A stretch of 64,000 bases of DNA from Duncaniella sp. (GCA_023664955.1 JAMPEV010000001.1:686862-750861); one strand, 5' to 3'. Positions 1 through 9,019 are shown, counted from the stretch's first letter. Notes: generated by a model from the sequence alone, not told the origin. Program-made: numbers and translations.

Positions 1-234
1 CCTCAGTTTCTGGTTTCCATTCCCAAGAAGCGTATCCGCCACGCCGTTGACCGCGTGCTGATGCGCCGTCGTGTGCGTGAGACCTACCGACTTAATCGTG
101 ACCTCTTCCCTATCGACTTGCCGATTGACTTGGCCTTTATCTATGTGGCAAATGAGACTTTGCCTTACTCAAAAGTAGAGAATGCCGTAAGGCGAATCCT
201 TGGAAAAATTAACGAGAAAGTGAGAGAAGAATAG
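1..234 (+). CDS. rnpA: Ribonuclease P protein component, 3' part (partial)
   Basis: The window opens inside this gene; 77 residues to a TAG stop are visible. RnpA is the protein subunit of RNase P, which trims the 5' leader from pre-tRNAs. The visible part carries the basic signature helix of the family (RVLMRRRVRETYR, about residues 18-30 of the fragment), which contacts the RNA subunit. The stretch DLAFIYVANETLPYSKVENAVRRIL is the usual C-terminal strand-helix. yidD follows after 57 bases, the gene order common around bacterial rnpA. The N-terminus lies outside the window. Confidence 0.9.
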   Translation, partial: PQFLVSIPKKRIRHAVDRVLMRRRVRETYRLNRDLFPIDLPIDLAFIYVANETLPYSKVENAVRRILGKINEKVREE

Positions 235-291
235 GTTGGCGATTTATCGGTTCTCTTAACATTCCGAACCTTATTTCAAATACAAAAGTCA

Positions 292-504
292 ATGCTTAAA
301 CAGATTTTCATATTGCCAATCCGATTTTATCAGCTTTGCATATCACCGATGCTGCCGGCATCGTGCCGGTACACGCCCACGTGCAGCCAGTATGCCATCG
401 AAGCCATCAGCAAGCATGGCATACTTAAAGGGGGCTATCTCACCGTGCGACGTGTCCTTCGCTGTCACCCCTGGGGCGGCTCAGGATATGATCCTGTACC
501 TTAA
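292..504 (+). CDS. yidD: Membrane protein insertion efficiency factor YidD
   Basis: A 70-residue protein with all hallmarks of the YidD (DUF37) family: an N-terminal amphipathic segment ([15 protein letters not shown]), the cysteine-containing core [16 protein letters not shown] and the C-terminal [14 protein letters not shown]. YidD is a small inner-membrane-associated factor thought to assist YidC-dependent insertion of membrane proteins. Length is typical for the short Bacteroidota versions. It directly follows rnpA on the same strand and is probably co-transcribed with it. The first ATG after the gap is used as start. Confidence 0.93.
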   Translation: MLKQIFILPIRFYQLCISPMLPASCRYTPTCSQYAIEAISKHGILKGGYLTVRRVLRCHPWGGSGYDPVP

Positions 505-619
505 CTATAATTAATTCTGATGTTGATAGTTGCGTTATCTATTATATCTCCGATATGCTGATTCCGGTAGCCTTTAGTATCATGGATATAAATGGATAAA
601 AGAGCGGAATGATGAGAAT

Positions 620-663
620 AAAAAATCACCCAAATTTAACCGAAGTGGGTGTAAAATTGGGTG
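620..663 (-). terminator. Probable terminator of the tRNA-Ala transcript
   Basis: Read on the minus strand, a CACCCAATTTT arm is followed about 15 bases later by AAATTTGGGTG, then by ATTTTTT. This is a hairpin with a T-run about 35 bases beyond the 3' end of the minus-strand tRNA gene. The loop contains a second short CACCCACTT stretch that could compete for pairing. Confidence 0.55.
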
Positions 664-699
664 TTGTGTTTGTAACTTGCTGATTTTAAGCTGATATTG

Positions 700-773
700 T
701 GGAGTATAGCGGACTCGAACCGCTCACCTCGACACTGCCAGTGTCGCGCTCTAGCCAGATGAGCTAATACCCC
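700..773 (-). tRNA. tRNA-Ala (anticodon GGC)
   Basis: On the minus strand the sequence runs from GGGGTATTAGCTCATCTGG to GGTTCGAGTCCGCTATACTCCA. The acceptor stem is 7 bp (GGGGTAT with ATACTCC, one G-T pair). The anticodon stem CGACA/TGTCG encloses loop CTGGCAG, giving anticodon GGC, which reads alanine GCC codons. The T arm is AGCGG-TTCGAGT-CCGCT. The length is 74 nt ending in a templated A, with no encoded CCA. Found by eye from the cloverleaf. Confidence 0.93.
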
Positions 774-797
774 GGAACTTTGCAAGTAGGCAGGATT

Positions 798-842
798 GGA
801 TGGAATCTACGATTACGCCAGACTGGATAGGATCTACGATTT
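798..842. repeat. Short imperfect direct repeat upstream of tRNA-Ala
   Basis: Two 17-base copies (798-814 and 825-841) match at 15 positions; each ends in ATCTACGATT. They lie just upstream of the minus-strand tRNA gene, in the tRNA/eamA gap. Function unknown; they could be leftover tRNA-flanking sequence. Confidence 0.4.
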
Positions 843-930
843 TGGGAGATTCAGCCATTCCATACACTGCTGCAAAGGTAATTAGTATTTTTGACTCTTG
901 CAAATGGTTTGTGATTTTTTAACGGAGTAG

Positions 931-1929
931 TTATTTCGGTTTGGATGCGTTGACGCCTTGTGTGTGTTTAGCTTTATTTGTCATTAACATACCGATAATA
1001 ATTACCACCATGGCCAGTACTTGAATCCATTTCAATGTCGCCACACCCATTATCACAGATGCCACGGCAGCTACCACCGGCAGAAGATATTGGTACATCG
1101 AAACTAATTCACTACCAATCAGCTTTATAGCCGGATTAATAAGGAAATAAGAAAGGAATGTCGGACAGATGATAACAAACGCTATGCATAGCCATGGCAT
1201 GTACTCAGATGTGTGGAATATCTGTGCTTGTGGGAAATGTGGCAGTAAAAGTAACATCGGTAGGCATGCCATAAGGAATACCCATCGCAGCAGCGACATG
1301 GGACGGTAAAGGTGGGTGGGGCCTTCGAGGATGACGAGATAAAAAGCGTAACACATCGTTGAAGCCAGTGCCAGACAGTCGCCGAGGATGTTATCGGTTC
1401 CCTTCTCGCCAGAATGTTGCATTATTATCACAAGAAACGCACCAATAAAGCCTACTACTACGCCGGCAATTTCCAAAAACGATGTCCGTTTGTGTTGGAA
1501 GAGGATTCCTATAAGAATCACAAACACCGGCGGGAAAGTCATGATTATCGACACGTCTATCGGGTCGGCATATCGCAGCGACAGGTTGAAAAGGAACATG
1601 AACATAAACAGTCCTAATGCACCGCCCAAGAACACCTTCAGATAGTCGGATTTTGCTATTTTCTCAGGTTTAAGGAACAGCGACGCAATCCATATCAGAA
1701 TGCAGCCTCCACCGAGACGGAACACCGTCACATCCAGAGCCGACATCCAGTGGGGAATAAGAATTTTCACCACCGGAATATTCACGCCGAAGAACACAGT
1801 TGAGAGAAATATAAAGAAATTACCCCATAGGGTGGCACTGACCGACCTTCCATCGCTCGGAGGTGGTGTGACAGATTTGTTGGTTGGAGAAGAGTTGTAA
1901 GTCTGGTTGTCGCTATTTGTATTGTCCAT
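931..1929 (-). CDS. EamA/DMT-family transporter
   Basis: A 332-residue inner-membrane protein made of two homologous five-helix EamA halves, typical of the drug/metabolite transporter superfamily. The hydrophobic segments start near residue 33 (GNFFIFLSTVFFGVNIPVVKIL) and continue to a C-terminal helix near residue 315. The conserved EamA elements AVRLG-like (TVFRLGGGCILIW) and the second-half SYFLINPAIKLIGSE are visible. The first 30 residues are polar and low-complexity, so the true start could be slightly internal, but no better ATG is obvious. The substrate cannot be told from sequence. It stands alone between the tRNA and the divergent lutABC operon. Confidence 0.85.
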   Translation of the reverse strand: MDNTNSDNQTYNSSPTNKSVTPPPSDGRSVSATLWGNFFIFLSTVFFGVNIPVVKILIPHWMSALDVTVFRLGGGCILIWIASLFLKPEKIAKSDYLKVFLGGALGLFMFMFLFNLSLRYADPIDVSIIMTFPPVFVILIGILFQHKRTSFLEIAGVVVGFIGAFLVIIMQHSGEKGTDNILGDCLALASTMCYAFYLVILEGPTHLYRPMSLLRWVFLMACLPMLLLLPHFPQAQIFHTSEYMPWLCIAFVIICPTFLSYFLINPAIKLIGSELVSMYQYLLPVVAAVASVIMGVATLKWIQVLAMVVIIIGMLMTNKAKHTQGVNASKPK

Positions 1930-2250
1930 AATTGTAGATTTTATGATTACTTAAGAAAAACTACTCTTCTTTATTCTTACTAAAGAGAAGGTGTTGAGAG
2001 AGTCCAATTGACAGCCGGTATGTATAGCTGTCCGGGCATTGAACCTCGTGTGCTATTTCTGTCAGATATTGAAACGTTGTCACTTATAATATTTAAACAG
2101 ATATCAATGAATAAAGTTGCATAGCGACGTAATCTACGATGAACAAATCTGCGAACCAAAGCGTATAAAAGGAATAGAGCAGGACTGAAAAGAGGTGATG
2201 TTATTTTCCTATGTGCAAAGCCGGCTCGGTAACTCAATTACTTTTCAACG
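1930..2250. other. Intergenic region between eamA and lutA
   Basis: This 321-base gap separates two divergent genes and should hold both promoters. No match to TTTG-N19-TAnnTTTG stands out. An open frame of 85 codons on the minus strand (1980-2237) is basic and low in family-like features, and is judged spurious. Confidence 0.4.
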
Positions 2251-2997
2251 ATGAAGGTAGGTTTTTTTGTGCCATGTTATGTTGACGCAATGGCTCCCCA
2301 AGCAGCCATTTCAAGTTTTGAACTGCTCAGGCGTTTTAACCTCGATGTCAATTATATCGAGCAGGCGGCTTGTTGTGGCTTGCCTCTCACAGATATGGGC
2401 TATGACCATAAGGCGTGTGTACTGGAGAAGAATGTGGTAAAATGGATTTCAGGTTACGATTATATTGTCATCCCGTCAGGAATCTGCACCGATCAGATGA
2501 GAAATCACCTCGTGGCTATTCCTCAGACTCCCGAAGTTAAGCATATCCGCGAGACAACATGCGACATCGTGGAGTTTCTTCACGATGTCCTTCAAGTCAA
2601 GAGTATGCCATGGGCGAAATTCCCTCATAAAGTGGCACTCCACAACGGATGTCACTCTCTTCGCTCCCTCCACCAAGCGCGACCGACAGAGCTGATGATT
2701 CCCGATTTCTCAAAGACAGCTGACCTCCTCAACCTTGTGGAAGGGCTTGAGGTAGCCTATGCCACCCGGAAAGACGAATGTTGTGGATTCGGCGGAGTTT
2801 TCTCGATATGGGATGAAAGTTGTTCCACTCAGCAAGGACTCGACAAAGTTAGCGACTATGAGCGCAACGGGCTGAAATATGTCACATCGGCCGATTTCTC
2901 GTGCCTTATGCACCAGCAGTGTGTGGCACGCAAATATGGCGTGGACATTAAGACTTATTACATCGCTGAGATTCTCAATGGTGATGCAAAGGAATAG
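2251..2997 (+). CDS. lutA: Lactate utilization protein LutA (Fe-S oxidoreductase, CCG domains)
   Basis: A 248-residue protein with two CCG cysteine-rich domains. The first contains CCGLPLTDMGY (about residue 41) and the second ECCGFGGVFS (about residue 176); an N-terminal VPCYVDAM cysteine is also present. These bind an Fe-S cluster in the heterodisulfide-reductase/GlpC-like family. LutA (LldE) forms, with LutB and LutC, a cytoplasmic iron-sulfur L-lactate oxidising complex that makes pyruvate. lutB starts 30 bases downstream on the same strand. The length matches the family. Confidence 0.93.
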   Translation: MKVGFFVPCYVDAMAPQAAISSFELLRRFNLDVNYIEQAACCGLPLTDMGYDHKACVLEKNVVKWISGYDYIVIPSGICTDQMRNHLVAIPQTPEVKHIRETTCDIVEFLHDVLQVKSMPWAKFPHKVALHNGCHSLRSLHQARPTELMIPDFSKTADLLNLVEGLEVAYATRKDECCGFGGVFSIWDESCSTQQGLDKVSDYERNGLKYVTSADFSCLMHQQCVARKYGVDIKTYYIAEILNGDAKE

Positions 2998-3027
2998 CAA
3001 TGTAGAACTTATTATACACCACACGAT

Positions 3028-4401
3028 ATGAGCCAGATTAACCAAGTGAAATTAGGGGCAAAATTCATAGCCGATATCCCTCACCGCATCAGTCACGACC
3101 GTTGCCTATGGGCAGCGAGAATGAGACGCGACAGCGTGGCGCAGCAGATTCCCGAATGGGAAGAGATGCGTGAACTCGCGTCGCAGGTGAAACGCCACAC
3201 GCTTTCCCACCTTCACGACTATCTTGAAATGTTTGAGACCAGACTGAAGGAGAATGGAGTGCATGTCCATTGGGCTACTGATGCCGATGAACATAACGCC
3301 ATCGTACTCGAAATTTTCAAGAGCCATGGAGTGAAAGTGGTGACAAAAGGCAAATCAATGCTTATGGATGAATGTGGAATGAGGGAATTTCTAATTAAAC
3401 ATGGCATCGAGGTGTATGAAGCTGATTTAGGTGAACGTATCCAGCAACTCGACGACCAGCGTGCGTCGCATATCGTGATGCCGGCTATCCATAAGCTGCG
3501 CGGCGATGTGGCACGTCTGTTTGCCGAAAAGCTCGGAAGTGATCCGGATATCGATGATCCACCATATCTCAACAGTGTGATGCGCAAGGATATGCGCCAG
3601 CATTACATCCATGCTGATGCCGGAATGAACGGTGTGAATTTCGGAATAGCCGAAACCGGTGGAATTGTTGTGTGTACTAACGAGGGAAATGCCGACATAA
3701 GCGCCAATGTACCACCCCTTTTCGTTGCGAGCATGGGCATAGAGAAGCTGATCCCCTCGCAGAAGGAGCTCGCTATGTTTATCCGTCTCCTTTCCCGCAG
3801 TGCACTGGGACTCGATATCACTCAGTATACAAGCCATTATCATGGTCCGCGAAAGGGACAAGAGATGCATGTGGTGATTGTGGACAATGGTCGCACGTCG
3901 CGACTTGGAAGTGACTATTACGAAGTGCTGAAGTGTATCCGTTGTGGTGCATGCATGAACACTTGCCCTGTGTTCCGTCGCACCTCCGGACTAAGCTACG
4001 ATGCTCCCTATATGGGGCCGATAGGGTCAGTGCTGGAACCAAGTTACGACCTCGACCGCTATGCCCGACTGCCATATTCCTGCACACACTGCGGTTCTTG
4101 TGGGAATGTATGCCCGGTGAAAGTACCTATTCCCGACTTGATATTCTACTGGCGCGATGTGGTGGTGAAAGAAGGGAAGGACCAACTTTCCCATCGTATC
4201 GAGGAAACAGGGATGGAAATTGTGCTACGCAACGCCACTAATCTTTCCCATGCCGAGAAATTAGGGCTTTGGGCATTGCGCAATCTGCCAAAAAGTTTAT
4301 TGGAATCCGGTCTTAACCCGTGGGCTAAGGGTCACGCCAACCCCATTCCACCAGCAGAAACATTCCGCCAATACTACGCCAGGAAATATCCTAAACAATA
4401 G
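3028..4401 (+). CDS. lutB: Lactate utilization protein LutB (LUD domain plus ferredoxin domain)
   Basis: A 457-residue protein with an N-terminal LUD domain (about residues 60-295) followed by two 4Fe-4S motifs: CIRCGACMNTCPVF (about residue 310) and CTHCGSCGNVCPVKVPIP (about residue 360). The C-terminal region is the usual DUF3390-type tail. It is the electron-carrying subunit of the LutABC lactate-oxidising complex. The product ends in YYARKYPKQ before TAG. The gap to lutC (167 bases) is unusually long for this operon because a palindromic repeat sits in it. Confidence 0.93.
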   Translation: MSQINQVKLGAKFIADIPHRISHDRCLWAARMRRDSVAQQIPEWEEMRELASQVKRHTLSHLHDYLEMFETRLKENGVHVHWATDADEHNAIVLEIFKSHGVKVVTKGKSMLMDECGMREFLIKHGIEVYEADLGERIQQLDDQRASHIVMPAIHKLRGDVARLFAEKLGSDPDIDDPPYLNSVMRKDMRQHYIHADAGMNGVNFGIAETGGIVVCTNEGNADISANVPPLFVASMGIEKLIPSQKELAMFIRLLSRSALGLDITQYTSHYHGPRKGQEMHVVIVDNGRTSRLGSDYYEVLKCIRCGACMNTCPVFRRTSGLSYDAPYMGPIGSVLEPSYDLDRYARLPYSCTHCGSCGNVCPVKVPIPDLIFYWRDVVVKEGKDQLSHRIEETGMEIVLRNATNLSHAEKLGLWALRNLPKSLLESGLNPWAKGHANPIPPAETFRQYYARKYPKQ

Positions 4402-4424
4402 GATGCCGACCTGCAAGCCGCCAG

Positions 4425-4519
4425 TAGGGACGCTCCATGGAGCGTCCTCCCCGATAGGATTCGCCGAAACAGCAAATCTATGGAGCGTCCTCCCCGATAG
4501 GATATGTTGAAACAGCAAA
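4425..4519. repeat. CCATGG-centred palindrome with a 43-base tandem duplication
   Basis: Positions 4428-4447 form a perfect 20-base palindrome, GGACGCTCCATGGAGCGTCC. The segment 4437-4476 is repeated at 4480-4519 with a period of 43 bases; both copies carry ATGGAGCGTCCTCCCCGATA and end in GAAACAGCAAA. The element lies between lutB and lutC. Similar sequence occurs near 8.35, 13.7 and 30.4 kb. It could act as a transcript-processing or attenuating hairpin inside the operon. Confidence 0.85.
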
Positions 4520-4568
4520 AACAACGGAGAGGCGATGTCGTGATATCAATCATATAAAACAAACAAAT

Positions 4569-5159
4569 ATGGAAACAAAGAAAACATCACGTGATATAAT
4601 AATGGACCGCATCCTCATGTCGCAACCCGATCCGGTGGAGCGTCCTTACATACCCATGTTTACCGTTGAGGGGGACCCTTTGGTGAATTTCATCACGCAT
4701 CTCCAAAATTTCGATGGTTCAGCTATAATGTTTAAATCTCGCCGTGATGCCTTAGAATGGCTACAGAAAAACATTGACACCGGGAATAAGCGTGTCTACT
4801 CTTCTCTACCCGACTACTCTGGAAATGTGAACGACGCGGAGGTCGCTGACCCCCACGCCGCTAATGTAGTGGATGTTTGTGTGGCAAATGGACTATTGGG
4901 TGTCGGTGAGACGGGCTCGATTTATGTCACTGACGAGTCACTCGGACTTGCAGCTTGTGCCCTTTTTTCGACAGACCTGTATCTACTTCTCGATAAGACA
5001 AAAATCGTTGACGGGATGCACACGGCCTATAGAGATATTGACCTGACCGACAATCATTACGGCTCGTTCTTCACCGGTCCGTCAGCCACAGCCGATATCG
5101 AAGCAGTCCATATCACGGGTGCACAAGGTGAAATCACCCTGACCGCACTGCTATATTAG
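4569..5159 (+). CDS. lutC: Lactate utilization protein LutC (LUD domain)
   Basis: A 196-residue single-domain LUD protein, the third subunit of the LutABC L-lactate oxidising system. Visible family features are the central VDVCVANGLLGVGETGSIYV segment (conserved glycine-rich LUD core) and the C-terminal FFTGPSATADIEA motif, which ends the fold. The length is in the normal range. It follows lutB after 167 bases that contain a palindromic repeat, so co-transcription is likely but may be modulated by that hairpin. Confidence 0.92.
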   Translation: METKKTSRDIIMDRILMSQPDPVERPYIPMFTVEGDPLVNFITHLQNFDGSAIMFKSRRDALEWLQKNIDTGNKRVYSSLPDYSGNVNDAEVADPHAANVVDVCVANGLLGVGETGSIYVTDESLGLAACALFSTDLYLLLDKTKIVDGMHTAYRDIDLTDNHYGSFFTGPSATADIEAVHITGAQGEITLTALLY

Positions 5160-5184
5160 GCACACTTTAAGTAAGTGAGTAGAA

Positions 5185-5690
5185 TTATTTTAGTATAGGC
5201 TTGAGCTCATCCGGCTTTTCGTTGGAGTAGGTCTTGATAGGTTCAGTCTCTTCAGTAAAAGTCTGGAAATCAAGTTTGGATTGACCTCCATTATGGGGTT
5301 GAAACAGTCACTGTTGAGGTAGTTGAGGATTGACTTGCGCATTTGACGAGCCACGGGCCGATTTTCGAGGTCGCGGTCAAAGTCAAAAGTTGTCATGAAC
5401 AATTTACCCCCCAATACGCGAGCCTCAACCACCATGCCGAGTTTGCGGTTATGATGCCATGTATCCATAGGCCGCATAGGAGATTGGTAATCCTGAGGGA
5501 ATTTTCCAAGATTGATCACCTGTGCTCTGTTGACTAAGTTCCACCAGTTGAGGTTAGTCCAGTCATCGGTTGGGAAGTCGGAATACATCGGATGCTCTGT
5601 GTCGATGGTAGCACCTGTGGTGTGTGGTGGCCGCTTGAACGAGTTATTTGGACCACACTTCGGCGATAGTACGTCTCTAAAACTTGCAAT
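5185..5690 (-). pseudogene. Degraded 3' remnant of a GH2-type glycosidase
   Basis: No full gene is present, but translating leftward from about 5690 gives PNNSFKRPPHTTGATID, DFPTDDWTNLNWWNLV, HHNRKLGMVVEARVLGGKL and ENRPVARQMRKSILNYLNSD. This order is typical of the C-terminal part of GH2-family beta-galactosidase-like proteins of Bacteroidota. The frame runs open into the 3' end of the neighbouring GH3 gene with no start or catalytic domain. Near 5285-5300 the frame appears to shift: the adjacent frame continues as LDFQTFTEETEPIK to a stop at 5185-5187. The longest ATG-initiated piece is 5190-5588. It is probably left by a deletion that removed about 80% of a GH2 gene once next to the GH3 gene. 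Confidence 0.65.
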
Positions 5691-5695
5691 AAAGG

Positions 5696-8269
5696 TTAAA
5701 TCGTAATTTTGATTGTTTTTAGAGTCGCATCGTCGCTGGATGAGCCTACGAGAAGTTCATATTCGCCGGGGAGTACCCTCATTTCCTGTTCTATTTCGTC
5801 CCAATTTTCGAAAGAATTGCGAGGGAAATCGATTTCGACAGTCCTTGTTTCACCAGGTGCAAGATTCACACGTGCATAACCGCGGAGAGTCTTGTTGGGA
5901 CCATTCACATCTGACGGACGCCGCATGTAAACTTGTACAATTTCAGTACCTTCACGACTACCTGTATTCTTGACATTTACGGTCACCTTGTCATTGGCAT
6001 ATACAGGGGCAGAAATGTCGAATGTAGTGTAGCTGAGACCATAACCAAACTTGTAGAGGGGTTCTTGCCTCATGTAACGGTAAGTGCGTCCCGCCATCAG
6101 ATAATTGTCAAACTCAGGGAGCTGAGAATCGTCCTTATAGAAAGTGACAGGGAGCTTGCCTGAGGGGTTATAATCGCCGAACAGCACATCGGCCACAGCA
6201 TGTCCACCCTGTTCACCGGCATACCAGGCCTGAAGGATAGCGTCACAAATCTCGTCCTCTGGAGTAAGAGCTACAGCACTTCCGCTGCAATTTACCAATA
6301 CTATCTTCTTACCGGCATCATGGAGAGCCTTGAGGATAGCACGCTGAGGAGCGGGAAGTTCGATAGAAGTGCGATCACCATTATCAAAACCAGGTTCTGT
6401 TACCTTAGCCTCTTCGCGCTCATAATCCGGCGAAATTCCGCCCACAAAAATCACTGTTTCAGCATCCTTAGCGGCAGCTACAGCATCGGCCGGGGTAACA
6501 TTGCGAGTGCGGAGGATGTCGAAATTGAGAGTGGCATCATCTTCGAGCTGCATATAATCAACTTCAATGTTATATTTCTGTCCCTTAATAACATCAAAAG
6601 ATCTGCCACGGAACCCTAACGGGTCTGTTCTCCAACGCTCATGCACAGTGTCGCCGTTGATAATGATACGAAGACCATCATCATTATTATACACCATATT
6701 TAGTGTTTCATCACGATCAGCCACGTATGTACCCTTTATACGTGTGGTGAAATTAGTAAGATTAATACCGGGAACAAATGCCGTGTTACCACCATTATCA
6801 AGCTGGATGGCAGATGTGTATACAGTTTCAGCATCAGGAACGCCCTGCATATTGGTATTATTCCAATATTGGGCATCCATCCCTTTTCCACCCTTAGAGT
6901 TCACGAAATTGTCAAATACACTCACCTTATCAGTCATCTGAGTCACCGCGCAACCGTAAGTGTAGGGCAACGAGCGACCGGTGCGGGCATTAAGCCCTTC
7001 AAGAATGGTAACTGTGTGGCCGGGCTGCCCATAATAGATGCCCCAAAGCATCGTTGAGTCAGCAGCGTTTGGGCCCATCACCATAATACCCTTATCGTCC
7101 GGAGAAAGTGGAAGGATACCATTATTTTTCAAGAGAACCATCTGCTCACGACCCATCCTGCGTGCGAGTTCCTTATGCTCCTCAGAATTCACAACACTCA
7201 TAGGGATAGATGTCCAAGATACCAATGAATCCGGGTCAAGGTCACCCACCTCAAAACGACTCTTAAGCAGACGCTTGACACTCACGTCGATATCCGACTC
7301 CTTAATGTCGCCACGTCTCACGGCCTCCGGGAGAGTTTTGTATACGTTACCACATTCCACGTCAGTCCCACTGAGCACACCGAGAGCCGAAGCAGCAGGG
7401 GCATCCTTTGACACCTCGTGGTGACCCTCACGGTAGAAATCGCTGATAGCGCCGCAGTCACTCACCACCAATCCGTCAAACCCCCATTTATATCGGAGAA
7501 TAGAGTTCAAGAGTTTGTCGGAACCGCAGCAGGGGTCACCTTCAAAACGTTGATAGGCACACATGACCTCTTGCACGTTACCATCCTGCACAAGCATTCT
7601 GAAAGCAGGAAGATATGTTTCCCAAAGTTCACGCTGCGGAAGGTCAACAATGTCAAAACTGTGGCGAGTCTTCTCAGGACCGCTATGGACAGCGTAATGC
7701 TTAGCACAAGCCAACAGCTTAAAATACTTGTCAGTACCATCACCCTGAAGACCCCTCACCACACGTAATCCCATACGCCCGTTCATATAGGGATCCTCAC
7801 CGTAAGTCTCCTGGCCGCGTCCCCATCTGGGGTCACGGAACACGTTAATATTGGGGGTCCAGAAAGAGAGACTCTTGTATTTGCCAACCTTTTCCTCCCG
7901 ACGGGCCATAGTGTTCTTAGCACGAGCCTCGTCACTCACGGCGGTAAACACCTCCTCGATAAGGTCATCATCAAATGATGCCGCCATACCTATGCAAGAG
8001 GGGAAAACGGTAGCAAGACCGTTGCGTCCGACACCGTGGAGAGCCTCGCTCCACCAATCGAAAGCCGGTATGCCAAGTCGCTCGATGGCCGGTGAGCCGT
8101 TCATCATCAGTTTTGTTTTCTCTTCGAGGGTGAGACGTTTGCATAGGTCTTCAGCGCGCTCCTCAGCCGACAGGTTAGGGTTTTGGTAAGGGAGCATCTG
8201 GGCTGATAGCAGGGAGGAAGTTCCTGCCATGAGCATGGATGCTAATATAAACTTTAACTTCATATTCAA
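5696..8269 (-). CDS. Secreted glycoside hydrolase family 3 protein (beta-glucosidase/xylosidase type) with PA14 insert
   Basis: An 857-residue exported enzyme. The signal peptide is residues 3-23 (MKLKFILASMLMAGTSSLLSA). The GH3 N-terminal barrel contains the substrate-binding pair in CAKHYAVHSGPE (K190, H191) and the predicted nucleophile Asp271 in VVSDCGAISDF. A PA14-like insert (about residues 460-590, NNDDGLRIIINGD) interrupts the C-terminal alpha/beta domain, and a fibronectin-III-like domain ends the protein. It probably releases terminal sugars from a xylan- or glucan-type plant polysaccharide; the exact sugar is not decidable. A broken GH2 remnant follows it directly. An ATG two codons downstream is an equally good start. 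Confidence 0.93.
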   Translation of the reverse strand: MNMKLKFILASMLMAGTSSLLSAQMLPYQNPNLSAEERAEDLCKRLTLEEKTKLMMNGSPAIERLGIPAFDWWSEALHGVGRNGLATVFPSCIGMAASFDDDLIEEVFTAVSDEARAKNTMARREEKVGKYKSLSFWTPNINVFRDPRWGRGQETYGEDPYMNGRMGLRVVRGLQGDGTDKYFKLLACAKHYAVHSGPEKTRHSFDIVDLPQRELWETYLPAFRMLVQDGNVQEVMCAYQRFEGDPCCGSDKLLNSILRYKWGFDGLVVSDCGAISDFYREGHHEVSKDAPAASALGVLSGTDVECGNVYKTLPEAVRRGDIKESDIDVSVKRLLKSRFEVGDLDPDSLVSWTSIPMSVVNSEEHKELARRMGREQMVLLKNNGILPLSPDDKGIMVMGPNAADSTMLWGIYYGQPGHTVTILEGLNARTGRSLPYTYGCAVTQMTDKVSVFDNFVNSKGGKGMDAQYWNNTNMQGVPDAETVYTSAIQLDNGGNTAFVPGINLTNFTTRIKGTYVADRDETLNMVYNNDDGLRIIINGDTVHERWRTDPLGFRGRSFDVIKGQKYNIEVDYMQLEDDATLNFDILRTRNVTPADAVAAAKDAETVIFVGGISPDYEREEAKVTEPGFDNGDRTSIELPAPQRAILKALHDAGKKIVLVNCSGSAVALTPEDEICDAILQAWYAGEQGGHAVADVLFGDYNPSGKLPVTFYKDDSQLPEFDNYLMAGRTYRYMRQEPLYKFGYGLSYTTFDISAPVYANDKVTVNVKNTGSREGTEIVQVYMRRPSDVNGPNKTLRGYARVNLAPGETRTVEIDFPRNSFENWDEIEQEMRVLPGEYELLVGSSSDDATLKTIKITI

Positions 8270-8348
8270 ATAGATACTTTATATGGTAAAAAAATTTATT
8301 TACTGAGAATATTACTATTGTGCCACTCAGGAGTACCGTGATTCCAGC

Positions 8349-8373
8349 GGACGCACCATGGTGCGTCCCTACA
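8349..8373. repeat. CCATGG-centred palindrome, dispersed family copy
   Basis: A perfect 20-base palindrome, GGACGCACCATGGTGCGTCC, at 8349-8368, followed by CTACA. It sits in the short gap between wbqC and the GH3 gene, so it could also terminate or process the wbqC transcript. Confidence 0.85.
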
Positions 8374-8383
8374 TTTTGGAGGG

Positions 8384-9016
8384 TTATCGGAGGAGTTTAG
8401 ATATTTTGTTTAAATATAATGGTGTATCGGGTCCGAGGTTGAAGATTAGGTCAAGGATTGAGAGATGTGTGATAAAGCCAAGTTGATGTTGTCTTACCTG
8501 ATAATAAGGAAAATCAGCGAGATTATCAATTGCATCCACTTCCGAGCGCACAAAGTCGAATCCGTCTGTTGCGACACGATGCAATCCTAATACCTTGCAA
8601 ATTTCTTTATCCCAGGCTTCGGCAAGCTGGCAGAGCAACGGGAATCGTTGCTCAACACCAACAGTCAGCATCGGAAGGAAACATTCAATGTAGAATTCGA
8701 AATAAGGGGTGCCACCGTAGGCACTTTCAAGAGCCACGCGATGAACATCCCACCATGCTCCGTGGGTTGATATCTCAATGTCACACCATCGGCAGCGAGA
8801 ACTCGAAGGCTTGGAAATAGGGACGGTAAGCTGGAGGTGACCACGAGTGTCGGCGATATTGAAACGGTGAGTATCCTTCTCGCGCTTGTCAAATCTCACA
8901 CACCAATCCTGCGCATAGCTGCCATATTGCCAGGCATACGCATAATAATCCACCGAGGCACATAGCTTCGGTGGAAGCAACACATTACTTTTAGGATATA
9001 AAACAGGACGAGGCAT
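8384..9016 (-). CDS. WbqC family protein
   Basis: A 210-residue protein of the WbqC-like family. Diagnostic features are the N-terminal PKLCASVDYYAYAW, the DWCVRFDKREKDTHRFNI segment, the LTVPIS motif before SSSRCRWCDIEIS, and the LESAYGGTPYFEFYIE helix. WbqC proteins occur in O-antigen clusters and in Bacteroidota core genomes; their reaction is not firmly established. It starts 3 bases after the lepB stop and closes the dapB-lepB-wbqC operon, pointing to an envelope-related role. Confidence 0.88.
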   Translation of the reverse strand: MPRPVLYPKSNVLLPPKLCASVDYYAYAWQYGSYAQDWCVRFDKREKDTHRFNIADTRGHLQLTVPISKPSSSRCRWCDIEISTHGAWWDVHRVALESAYGGTPYFEFYIECFLPMLTVGVEQRFPLLCQLAEAWDKEICKVLGLHRVATDGFDFVRSEVDAIDNLADFPYYQVRQHQLGFITHLSILDLIFNLGPDTPLYLNKISKLLR

Positions 9017-9019
9017 GTG

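Noticed and set aside
1980-2237. 85-codon minus-strand frame upstream of lutA
   Set aside because: Basic, arginine-rich translation with no family features, located in a divergent promoter region.
2710-3045. 111-codon minus-strand frame across the lutA-lutB junction
   Set aside because: Antisense to two well-supported lut genes with diagnostic cysteine motifs.
4584-4593. TCACGTGA palindrome at the start of lutC as a second parS
   Set aside because: Only the CACGTG core matches; the outer TGTT/AACA arms are absent, and it lies within coding sequence.
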